Source: JAFGSZ01 sp964492185
Lineage (GTDB): Bacteria > Bacteroidota > Bacteroidia > Bacteroidales > UBA10428
Length of the DNA: 5,803 bases
Direction: 5' to 3'
NCBI GenBank assembly: GCA_964492185.1
Contig: CAZBJH010000158.1
Location: 1 to 5,803 of the forward strand
In this document: piece by piece, positions 1 through 5,791 of the stretch
Layout: each line of letters opens with the position of its first letter
Numbering within the stretch: the stretch's first letter is position 1
Position numbers and translations under genes: made by a program
The notes under the pieces: generated by a model
Told to the model about the DNA's origin: nothing
The model's input: the letters and a program-made list of their open reading frames with translations, nothing else
Databases searched by the model: none

Positions 1-15
1 TTGTAATATTTTATT

Positions 16-56
16 CAAATATACAAAAATAAACGCTAATTTACACTAGAGCCAAA
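16..56 (-). promoter_or_regulatory. Candidate Bacteroidota-type promoter firing leftward out of the window
   Basis: Read on the minus strand, a TTTG (53-56) is followed after 21 bases by TATTTTTG (24-31), which fits the Bacteroidota pattern TTTG, about 19-21 bases, TAnnTTTG. A second TAnnTTTG match, TATATTTG (16-23), lies directly downstream of the first. The arrangement would serve a divergent gene beyond the left edge. The region is very A/T-rich, so chance matches are likely, and no coding start is visible inside the window. Confidence 0.3.
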
Positions 57-137
57 GACTATTAATAAAGCCCTGATTACTAAAACCTTTAAACCTGATT
101 GCCTATGAACAATTTATCTGCTTAATTTATTTTAAAA

Positions 138-167
138 GATCGCGAAATGTAGCCCCATTCCGCGATC
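138..167. promoter_or_regulatory. Interrupted palindrome in the leader of the SusC-like gene
   Basis: GATCGCG (138-144) is the exact reverse complement of CGCGATC (161-167). After one A/C mismatch the pairing continues with AATG (146-149) against CATT (156-159), leaving a six-base loop. This is the only GC-rich symmetrical element in an otherwise A/T-rich 260-base leader. On the plus strand it is not followed by a T run. On the minus strand only four Ts follow, so it is a poor terminator. An operator or a 5'-leader RNA hairpin controlling the downstream pair is more plausible. Its position between the candidate leftward promoter and the SusC-like gene fits a shared control site. The structure is seen directly; the role is inferred. 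Confidence 0.45.
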
Positions 168-260
168 ATAAAAACTACTACTGTTAAATAACCGTCATTT
201 TCATTGACTCCGTAAAGTTTATGAAAAGGACAAATATTAACTCTAACAGCCTTTAAATTT

Positions 261-3200
261 ATGAAAAAAAACAATAATTGTGCCGTAAGCAGGCATAGAA
301 AACTTTTCCTGATTATGAGATTATCAATAGCTCTTAACCTAATCTTCACGGTAGTTATTACCGCAAATTCTTTTTCACAGGAAGATAATATTTCATTAAA
401 TGTGGAAAATGCTAAAGTCAAGGAGGTTTTCAGGAATATTGAAAACCAAAGCGCCTACCGGTTTTTTTATAATGATGAGTTGTCTGATATCAACAGGCTG
501 GTAAGCCTGGACATCAAAGATTTTCAGATTGAAGAGGTGTTGGATAAATTATTCAGCTCAACAGAAATTTCTTATACGATTCTTGAAGATGAACTGATTG
601 TTATTGCTCCTAAACGTACCCAAAAACAGAATTCCGTTTCAGGAACAATTACAGATGCGGAGACCGGTGAACCAATACCGGGTGTTAACATTGTTATTGA
701 AGGTACAAGTTCGGGAACGATATCCGGTCTGGACGGGAATTATAGCATTGAGGTTCCGAATGATGATGCGGTACTGGTTTATTCATTCGTCGGATATTTG
801 ACGGAGCGGATTGCAGTTTCGGGCAGGGATGTTATTAATGTGGAACTTTCCATTGACCGCACACAACTTGAGGAAGTGGTTGTTATTGGATACGGGACAC
901 AAAGAAGAGAGGAAGTAACAACGGCGATATCCAAGGTTAATTCGGAAGATTTTGTCCAGGGCCAGGTTAAAAGTCCCGTGCAATTGTTACAGGGTAAAGT
1001 ACCGGGACTGGCGGTTTCAAATCCCAGCGGAGACCCGACAGCAGGTGTTCAGTTAATGATAAGGGGAGTAACTACACTAGGCGGGGGAGGTGCATCCAGC
1101 AGGGATCCTTTATTTGTTGTTGACGGCGTCCCCAGCGGAAGCATTTATACCATAGCACCGGAGGATATTGAAAGCATTGATGTTTTAAAAGACGGTTCTG
1201 CTGCTGCTATATACGGAACCCGCGGATCAAACGGTGTTGTTCTTATCACTACAAAAAGAGGTAAGAAAGGTGCCGGCATCAGGGTAGAGTTAAATTCAAG
1301 TGTTAGTATTGAAAATATTACCGGTTCACGGGATATTTTAACAGCGGAGGATTATATCAGTTATAAGAGTGATACTACACAGATACCCAAATTTAACAGG
1401 ATGATAGGGGAATTTTTCGGAACAAGGGCTGACAGCCTGGATAAAGGATATGCGACCGACTGGGTGGATGAGATCACCAGGCAGGCCTTCGGGCAGGTAC
1501 ATTCATTATCCGTAAGCGGTGGTAATGAAAATTCCAGCTTTATTTCATCCGTAACATACAGGAACCAGGAAGGGACACTGTTGAATTCGGGAAGGGAATC
1601 AGTTGCTGCCAGGTTTAATGCAAGCCACTCGGCTTTGAACGACCGCCTGAGGTTTAACTTCAATATAAATAACAATAATTTTGATGATAATATTATTTAC
1701 ACCCGTGCCTATTGTTCAGCTCTTGCAATGAACCCTACCCAGCCGGTGTATGAAGAAGACGGTTCTTATTTTGAATTTGACAATACATTAAGTATATATA
1801 ACCCTGTTGCTATGCTGCTTGAAGAAACTGACGAAAGAAAATGGGTACAGACACTGTTTAGCGGCAAGGTGATTTTTGAACCCATTGAAGGCTTAAACAT
1901 CAGTGCCATGGGGGCTATGCAGCGATATAATGAAATGAGGGATAAATGGAGTACAAAGGATCATTTCAACACCACTGTTAACAATCTGAACGGGACAATC
2001 TGGAAATGGGCAAATCTGAATGTTGACTATACTGCCGAATACACTATAGATTATAAAAAGTCTCTGGGCGATCACAGCTTCAATCTGTTGGGAGGATACA
2101 GCTATCAGATGTTCACTCACAGGGGCAGCTATATGTATGCTGAAAATATGGCAACCGATAACCTTGATGCCTGGGAATTCAGCCAGTCATACTCTATTGA
2201 AGAAGGTAAAGCAGAGCTGGATGCAGGTCGTTCGGAAAGTAAACTGATCTCTTTCTTTAGCCGGTTGACATACAATTACAAACAAAAGTATTTATTTATG
2301 GCCAGCCTTAGACAGGACGGCAGTTCTAAATTCGGTGATAACAGCAAGTGGGGATTGTTTCCTGCTGCGTCTGTGGGATGGAGGATCAATGAGGAACCCT
2401 TCCTTAAGAGCATTGCTTTTGTAAATGAATTAAAACTACGGGCAGGTTATGGTTCTACCGGTGTTACACCGCAAGATGCATACAGGTCACTGCCGCTTCT
2501 GGGTTTTGATGATTCAAAACAGATCATTTATGACGGCCATTTGATTAAGGGTGTAGTGCCATTCCAGAATTATAATCCTGATCTGCGCTGGGAGGAAAAG
2601 CATGAACTGAATGCCGGGGTTGATTTTGCATTGTTCAATAACAGGATATCAGGTAGTTTTGATGTTTTTAACCGTACTACACAAGATATGCTCTGGACAT
2701 ATGATGTTCCCAAACCCCCGTATCTTGTGGATAATATGTTGGCCAATGCAGCGACACTTGAGAATAAGGGATTTGAAGCCAGCATTAATACTGTACCTGT
2801 TCAACAAAAATTAAGGGTAGAGATATCAGGAAACATTTCCTATAGCAGGAATAAGTTAAAAAGCCTGAGCAGCGGAATATTCACACTTGATTATATCTGG
2901 GCAGGCTGGGCCGGATCACCTATTCAACAAAGCACACACTACATTTCCATTGGCGATGAAGTAGGTAATTTTTATGGCTGGGAGGTGGATTCCCTTTCAT
3001 CCAAAGGATCATGGTATTATGTAACCGATTCAATGGGATCCATAATTAATCCTGCCGTAGAGGATAAGAGACTACTGGGTAACGGTATCCCCAAATTATT
3101 TGCCGGCCTGAATATTAATATTACCTACGCGGGGTTTGATTTTTATGCAGGATTAAGGGGTGCATTCGATTACCAGATTTATAACCAGTACAGGTCACAT

Positions 3201-3554
3201 TTCGAATCTTTTAATGTGCTTCGTACAAATATGAATGTTACCAGGGCAACCCTCGAACCACAGATGGATGGTAATTACGTTGCCAATGCTGCAGCCTACA
3301 ATTCATATTATATTGAGGACGGTGATTATGTAAAAATTGACAATGTATCATTAGGATATACATTCGGAAATCTGCAGAGGCTGTATATAAAGCGAATGCG
3401 GATATATATTTCTGCTATGAACCTGCACACCTTTACCAAATACAAAGGACTGGATCCGGAAGTTAGTTTTGCAGGCCTTGATCCGGGGATCGAGTCATGG
3501 GAAAGGTATCCTACAACACGCACCTTCACCGCGGGATTAAATCTTGTTTTTTAA
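261..3554 (+). CDS. SusC/RagA-family TonB-dependent outer-membrane transporter with STN signalling domain
   Basis: This 1097-residue protein should form the 22-strand outer-membrane barrel that imports oligomers, usually glycans, captured by the SusD-like partner encoded 21 bases downstream. Visible domains in order are a signal peptide (about 1-40, hydrophobic core near 21-36, cut near NSFSQ), an STN domain (about 44-115), a carboxypeptidase-regulatory-like beta domain (about 126-198), a TonB-box-like segment LEEVVVIGYG (203-212), and a plug with DPLFVVDGVP (282-291) and the SusC signature DVLKDGSAAAIYGTRGSNG (307-325). The barrel then runs to a terminal phenylalanine, as expected for BAM-assembled proteins. 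The ATG at 261 is preferred because an in-frame stop lies at 222-224. Met19 (base 315) is an alternative that would still leave a signal peptide. No Shine-Dalgarno motif is present, which is normal for the phylum. In known systems the STN domain contacts a FecR-type anti-sigma factor, so substrate-dependent ECF sigma control is inferred. The glycine run at 274-277 is a small oddity. The frame is intact; the substrate is unknown. Confidence 0.96.
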   Translation: MKKNNNCAVSRHRKLFLIMRLSIALNLIFTVVITANSFSQEDNISLNVENAKVKEVFRNIENQSAYRFFYNDELSDINRLVSLDIKDFQIEEVLDKLFSSTEISYTILEDELIVIAPKRTQKQNSVSGTITDAETGEPIPGVNIVIEGTSSGTISGLDGNYSIEVPNDDAVLVYSFVGYLTERIAVSGRDVINVELSIDRTQLEEVVVIGYGTQRREEVTTAISKVNSEDFVQGQVKSPVQLLQGKVPGLAVSNPSGDPTAGVQLMIRGVTTLGGGGASSRDPLFVVDGVPSGSIYTIAPEDIESIDVLKDGSAAAIYGTRGSNGVVLITTKRGKKGAGIRVELNSSVSIENITGSRDILTAEDYISYKSDTTQIPKFNRMIGEFFGTRADSLDKGYATDWVDEITRQAFGQVHSLSVSGGNENSSFISSVTYRNQEGTLLNSGRESVAARFNASHSALNDRLRFNFNINNNNFDDNIIYTRAYCSALAMNPTQPVYEEDGSYFEFDNTLSIYNPVAMLLEETDERKWVQTLFSGKVIFEPIEGLNISAMGAMQRYNEMRDKWSTKDHFNTTVNNLNGTIWKWANLNVDYTAEYTIDYKKSLGDHSFNLLGGYSYQMFTHRGSYMYAENMATDNLDAWEFSQSYSIEEGKAELDAGRSESKLISFFSRLTYNYKQKYLFMASLRQDGSSKFGDNSKWGLFPAASVGWRINEEPFLKSIAFVNELKLRAGYGSTGVTPQDAYRSLPLLGFDDSKQIIYDGHLIKGVVPFQNYNPDLRWEEKHELNAGVDFALFNNRISGSFDVFNRTTQDMLWTYDVPKPPYLVDNMLANAATLENKGFEASINTVPVQQKLRVEISGNISYSRNKLKSLSSGIFTLDYIWAGWAGSPIQQSTHYISIGDEVGNFYGWEVDSLSSKGSWYYVTDSMGSIINPAVEDKRLLGNGIPKLFAGLNINITYAGFDFYAGLRGAFDYQIYNQYRSHFESFNVLRTNMNVTRATLEPQMDGNYVANAAAYNSYYIEDGDYVKIDNVSLGYTFGNLQRLYIKRMRIYISAMNLHTFTKYKGLDPEVSFAGLDPGIESWERYPTTRTFTAGLNLVF

Positions 3555-3575
3555 TCAACCTTAAAATAATCTACA

Positions 3576-5165
3576 ATGAGCATAAAATTTAAAAATACAA
3601 TACGATATATAATAACAGGGTGCATTGCATTGACTTTTACTTTTTCGTGCACCGACCTGGAAGAGACTGTTTATGATCAGATTATAGCAGACAATTTTTA
3701 TCAGGATGATGATGAGATTGCTCTGGCTATGTCTCCTGTTTATGCCGATTTAAGGATACTGTTCGACTGGCAGAGATGGTGGACACTGGAAAATACAACG
3801 GATATCTGCCTTACGCCGCAGCGTCCTACCGGATGGTATGACGGGGGTGTTTACCACAGGTTGCAGTATCATACCTGGACGCCTGATGATGCACAGATAG
3901 ACTGGTTCTGGGGTGATGCCTACACAGGTGTTAGTGATTGTAACCGATTAATTTACCAGATAGAAACAAGCCCCTTTGAAATCGAGAACAGTGAGGTTGT
4001 TCTTGCTGAAGTAAGAGCGGTGAGAGCATTATGGTATTATCTGTTGTGCGATGCCTATGGAAATGTTCCTCTTTCCGTTGAATATGATGTACCTGTTGAC
4101 ACTCTTCTTCCGACAGTCAAAAGGGGAAAGATAGTCGATTTTATTATCAGTGAGCTGAAATACGGCATAACTTATCTAAGTGAAGATAACGACTCAAAAA
4201 CCTACGGCCGTATGAACAAATGGGCAGCAAGCTTCCTGTTGGCACAAACGTATCTTAATTCGGAATCATGGACAGGTGTGGCAAAGTATGACAGCTGTTT
4301 AATGTATTGCGATTCTATTCTGGCTAAAGAAGAGGACGGAACCTATGCACTTGCCTCTGATTACCAAAGCAATTTTGCAATTGATAATGAAACTTCAAAG
4401 GAAGCTATTTTCAATGTGCCTATGGATGAGCTTATTGATGGTGCCATTATTTATATCGCATACAGGTATACTTTGCATTTTGTCGAGGACCAGCGTTACC
4501 ATTTCGAGTCCTGGCTCGATAATGGCATTGTTGCCGGCCCGTCATTTATCGATTCCTTCGATTCCCTGGATATGAGAGGAGAGTGGAATTTTCATAAAGG
4601 GCAGCGGTATGATGACAAAGGTGATACCCTGAGGAATTCCGAAGGTATACCGGTGTTTTATACAAAAGATGTTCCTTCAGTGGAAGAAGGAGGGGAATTC
4701 AGTGGCTACCGGCTTCATAAATATGAGATTGAGGACGGGGCGGCAATTGAATGCAACAACGACTGGGTATGGTTCCGCCTTGCCGAGGTGAAATTTATGA
4801 AAGCCGAATGTTTATTAAGGACAGGCGGTGATGCCGAATTGGCAGCCGAACTGGTAAATTCGGTCAGAAGACGTGCTTTTGATAGTGATGTATGGGAAGA
4901 CAAGAAATACACGGCTGATGATCTGCTGGCGACTGTTGAGGTTAACGGAGTGCCTACGGAGTTTGGACAACTGTTGAAAGAATATGCATGGGAATTGTGT
5001 TATGAAGGTCATCGCAGGACACGGCAAGTCAGGTTTGGTAATTTTGTAACGGGCACATGGAGCTTGCATGAGCCAACCAATGACCCGAATAAACGCCTGT
5101 TCCCGATACCTACCTCGGCACTGGTAGCTAATCCCATGTTGGAACAAAATCCGGGATATCGTTAA
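3576..5165 (+). CDS. SusD/RagB-family surface nutrient-binding lipoprotein
   Basis: This 529-residue lipoprotein should sit as a lid on the SusC-like barrel encoded just upstream and bind the substrate at the cell surface. The first 24 residues form a lipoprotein signal peptide ending in the lipobox FTFSC, with Cys25 as the lipidated residue. The following TDLEE is acidic, like the surface-export signals of Bacteroidota lipoproteins. Family marks include the alpha-helical TPR-like segment VRALWYYLLCDAYGNVPL (149-166), the motif WFRLAEVKFMKAECL (399-413), VNSVRRRA (427-434), the late-domain YEGHRRTRQVRFG (476-488), and the characteristic end LFPIP ... NPGYR (508-529). These match the N-terminal SusD-like and C-terminal SusD/RagB domains, and the length is typical. 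The 21-base gap and shared strand indicate co-transcription with the SusC-like gene. A tryptophan- and tyrosine-rich stretch (65-113) might contribute to ligand stacking, but this is inference. No enzyme gene follows, so the ligand cannot be assigned. Confidence 0.95.
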   Translation: MSIKFKNTIRYIITGCIALTFTFSCTDLEETVYDQIIADNFYQDDDEIALAMSPVYADLRILFDWQRWWTLENTTDICLTPQRPTGWYDGGVYHRLQYHTWTPDDAQIDWFWGDAYTGVSDCNRLIYQIETSPFEIENSEVVLAEVRAVRALWYYLLCDAYGNVPLSVEYDVPVDTLLPTVKRGKIVDFIISELKYGITYLSEDNDSKTYGRMNKWAASFLLAQTYLNSESWTGVAKYDSCLMYCDSILAKEEDGTYALASDYQSNFAIDNETSKEAIFNVPMDELIDGAIIYIAYRYTLHFVEDQRYHFESWLDNGIVAGPSFIDSFDSLDMRGEWNFHKGQRYDDKGDTLRNSEGIPVFYTKDVPSVEEGGEFSGYRLHKYEIEDGAAIECNNDWVWFRLAEVKFMKAECLLRTGGDAELAAELVNSVRRRAFDSDVWEDKKYTADDLLATVEVNGVPTEFGQLLKEYAWELCYEGHRRTRQVRFGNFVTGTWSLHEPTNDPNKRLFPIPTSALVANPMLEQNPGYR

Positions 5166-5191
5166 TACATCCCTTTCGGGGACCAATTGTT

Positions 5192-5219
5192 TCGAACCGC
5201 TCCCCAAGCGGTTCGATTT
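5192..5219 (+). terminator. Probable intrinsic terminator after the SusC/SusD pair
   Basis: TCGAACCGC (5192-5200) pairs perfectly with GCGGTTCGA (5208-5216) around the loop TCCCCAA. The hairpin begins 26 bases after the SusD stop codon and is followed by TTTACTTTGTT, a broken rather than continuous T tract. The loop bases TCCCC (5201-5205) are complementary to GGGGA at 5178-5182, so a pseudoknot or an alternative fold is possible. Position and GC-rich stem support termination. The weak T tract and the similar hairpin at the far right of the window suggest it may equally be the end of a repeat element. Confidence 0.5.
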
Positions 5220-5288
5220 ACTTTGTTACTCCCCTAACGGGTCGTGAGATCGCCTTCGGCTAAGTTGCTACAGCAAAAAGAAAGTAAA
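5217..5288. repeat. 72-base segment closed by an 8-bp inverted repeat
   Basis: TTTACTTT (5217-5224) is the exact reverse complement of AAAGTAAA (5281-5288). Between them lie three small possible hairpins: CCC-TAAC-GGG (5232-5241), GCC-TTC-GGC (5252-5260) and TTGC-TACA-GCAA (5265-5276). The layout could fold as a multi-branched RNA, but the inner stems are only three or four pairs and are individually unremarkable. The outer stem corresponds to the CTTTTTAT/ATAAAAAG stem near the right edge. No tRNA arms fit. Confidence 0.4.
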
Positions 5289-5298
5289 CAAAGAAATG

Positions 5299-5428
5299 CC
5301 GCCGCTGACAGGATTTTCCTAAAAAATCAAGGTACCCACCTAAAAATCGAGAACTCCTTACGTCGGACAACTCGATTTTTTTAACGGTGATCACCTTGAT
5401 TTTTTTTAACGGAAAATCCTGAAGGCGG
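5299..5428. repeat. 130-base interrupted foldback (C) built from repeated stem modules
   Basis: Nested arms pair in register, from outside in. CCGCC (5299-5303) pairs with GGCGG (5424-5428). CAGGATTTTCC (5309-5319) pairs with GGAAAATCCTG (5411-5421). AAAAAATCAAGGT (5321-5333) pairs with ACCTTGATTTTTT (5393-5405). CACC (5337-5340) pairs with GGTG (5386-5389). AAAAATCGAG (5342-5351) pairs with CTCGATTTTT (5371-5380). The apical loop is 19 bases (5352-5370). The same one-against-five internal loop, T opposite TTAAC, occurs twice (5320 against 5406-5410; 5341 against 5381-5385), so the hairpin appears to be made of a duplicated module. A chance origin is very unlikely given five co-linear arms. 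Whether it acts as DNA or RNA is unknown. Confidence 0.8.
5386..5395. repeat. Perfect 10-base palindrome GGTGATCACC
   Basis: GGTGATCACC reads identically on both strands and lies in the 3' arm of foldback C, between its two modules. In the foldback its halves pair with different partners (CACC at 5337-5340 and GGT at 5331-5333), so the palindrome and the long hairpin are competing structures. It could also be a dimeric protein-binding site. A diverged counterpart, GGTGACC (5726-5732), follows foldback D. Confidence 0.5.
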
Positions 5429-5576
5429 GGTCCCGTTCTTGTAATAGTTTATTTGAAAAGGATATTCCACCAAGGACTTACATTGTATATTTCAATCTTT
5501 ACTATGCAGAAGGGATACGATGTTTAGCAAAGCCCACCTTCATTGAAATTGGCATATAGTTTTGCAGTAGCGGGAT
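5429..5576. other. Unstructured spacer between the two long foldbacks
   Basis: These 148 bases contain no open frame with a credible start and no strong hairpin. The only notable symmetry is ATTTCAAT (5489-5496) with ATTGAAAT (5542-5549). An isolated TAGTTTTG (5557-5564) matches the Bacteroidota -7 consensus and points into foldback D, but no TTTG lies at a suitable upstream distance. The contrast with the heavily palindromic flanks makes this stretch the centre of the mirrored block. Nothing functional can be assigned. Confidence 0.5.
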
Positions 5577-5727
5577 CCGTCTCAGAAAAATCGCATAGAT
5601 TTCAAGGAAGGTTTTCGTCGCGAAGGCCCTGGAGGAACCCTGTCCGAGCGACGACAAAGGAGGAGTGAGTTTGGGTTCCGCGGGGAGAAAACCTTCCGTA
5701 GTAAATCAAGCGATTTTTATGGAACGG
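5577..5727. repeat. 151-base interrupted foldback (D)
   Basis: From outside in, CCGT (5577-5580) pairs with ACGG (5724-5727). After a five-by-five internal loop, AAAAATCGC (5586-5594) pairs with GCGATTTTT (5710-5718). GATTT (5598-5602) pairs with AAATC (5703-5707). GGAAGGTTTTC (5606-5616) pairs with GAAAACCTTCC (5687-5697). CCC (5627-5629) pairs with GGG (5682-5684), and GGAACCC (5634-5640) with GGGTTCC (5673-5679). An alternative inner hairpin pairs TCGTCGC (5615-5621) with GCGACGA (5648-5654), competing with the top of the long stem. The outer stems with CGATTTTT and ACGGTGA resemble the modules of foldback C, which suggests a common origin. Function is unknown. Confidence 0.78.
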
Positions 5728-5738
5728 TGACCTTTTTG

Positions 5739-5769
5739 CCTACTTTTTATGTGGAAGATAAAAAGCAGG
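5739..5769. repeat. Hairpin with T-rich and A-rich arms near the right edge
   Basis: CCT (5739-5741) and CTTTTTAT (5743-5750) pair with ATAAAAAG (5758-5765) and AGG (5767-5769), with one A/C mismatch at 5742/5766 and a seven-base loop GTGGAAG. Read on the minus strand it occupies the same place relative to foldback D as the TTTACTTT/AAAGTAAA stem does relative to foldback C. This supports an inverted pair of cassettes. Confidence 0.6.
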
Positions 5770-5772
5770 TCG

Positions 5773-5791
5773 AACTGCCTTGCTGGCAGTT
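5773..5791. repeat. Perfect 7-bp hairpin at the right edge
   Basis: AACTGCC (5773-5779) pairs with GGCAGTT (5785-5791) around the loop TTGCT. Read on the minus strand, the stem ends in GTTCGA exactly as the hairpin after the SusD-like gene does, and it is proposed as that hairpin's counterpart. It could also act as a transcription stop for a leftward gene beyond the window, but no T run of useful length follows on either strand. Confidence 0.5.

Larger units (their letters stand above)
5192..5791. repeat. Intergenic palindrome cluster with mirror-symmetric ends, possibly a non-autonomous element
   Basis: About 600 bases with no supportable gene hold six hairpins or foldbacks. The left end, read forward, and the right end, read as its reverse complement, share an order of parts: a short GC-rich hairpin ending in GTTCGA, a stem of the CTTT type, its return strand AAAGTA followed by CAAA, then a long foldback. 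Shared words include GTTCGA next to the boundary hairpin (5211-5216, and reverse complement of 5770-5775). The foldbacks also share a block with CGATTTTT followed by AACGGTGA (5373-5390 and 5711-5730). The copies are diverged, so any duplication is old. No transposase, reverse transcriptase or target-site duplication is visible. The element could continue past the right edge. Confidence 0.5.

Noticed and set aside
168..260. A rightward promoter for the SusC-like gene
   Set aside because: No TAnnTTTG match with a suitably spaced TTTG was found on the plus strand between 1 and 260, so the true promoter could not be placed.
122..421. A 99-codon minus-strand open frame across the leader and SusC start
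   Set aside because: It is antisense to the signal peptide and STN coding region and spans the A/T-rich leader; the product shows no family features.
4815..5207. A 130-codon minus-strand open frame
   Set aside because: It lies almost entirely antisense to the well-supported SusD-like C-terminal domain and ends its upstream side in the terminator-like hairpin; no recognisable domain.
5208..5288. A tRNA-like reading, prompted by GGTTCGA and a 72-base closed segment
   Set aside because: The bases around TTCGATT do not form a T arm, the GGTTCGA belongs to the preceding hairpin, and there is no anticodon arm or acceptor stem of the right form.
5557..5564. TAGTTTTG as a promoter driving an RNA from foldback D
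   Set aside because: It matches the -7 consensus exactly but no TTTG or TTG lies about 19-21 bases upstream; one isolated 8-base match is expected by chance.
5299..5727. CRISPR array
   Set aside because: The repeats are palindromic arms of two foldbacks with unequal spacing; there are no regularly spaced identical repeats with unique spacers and no cas gene.
5192..5791. Retron msr/msd or other reverse-transcribed RNA
   Set aside because: Long hairpins invite the idea, but no reverse transcriptase gene is present in the window, so the claim has no support beyond shape.
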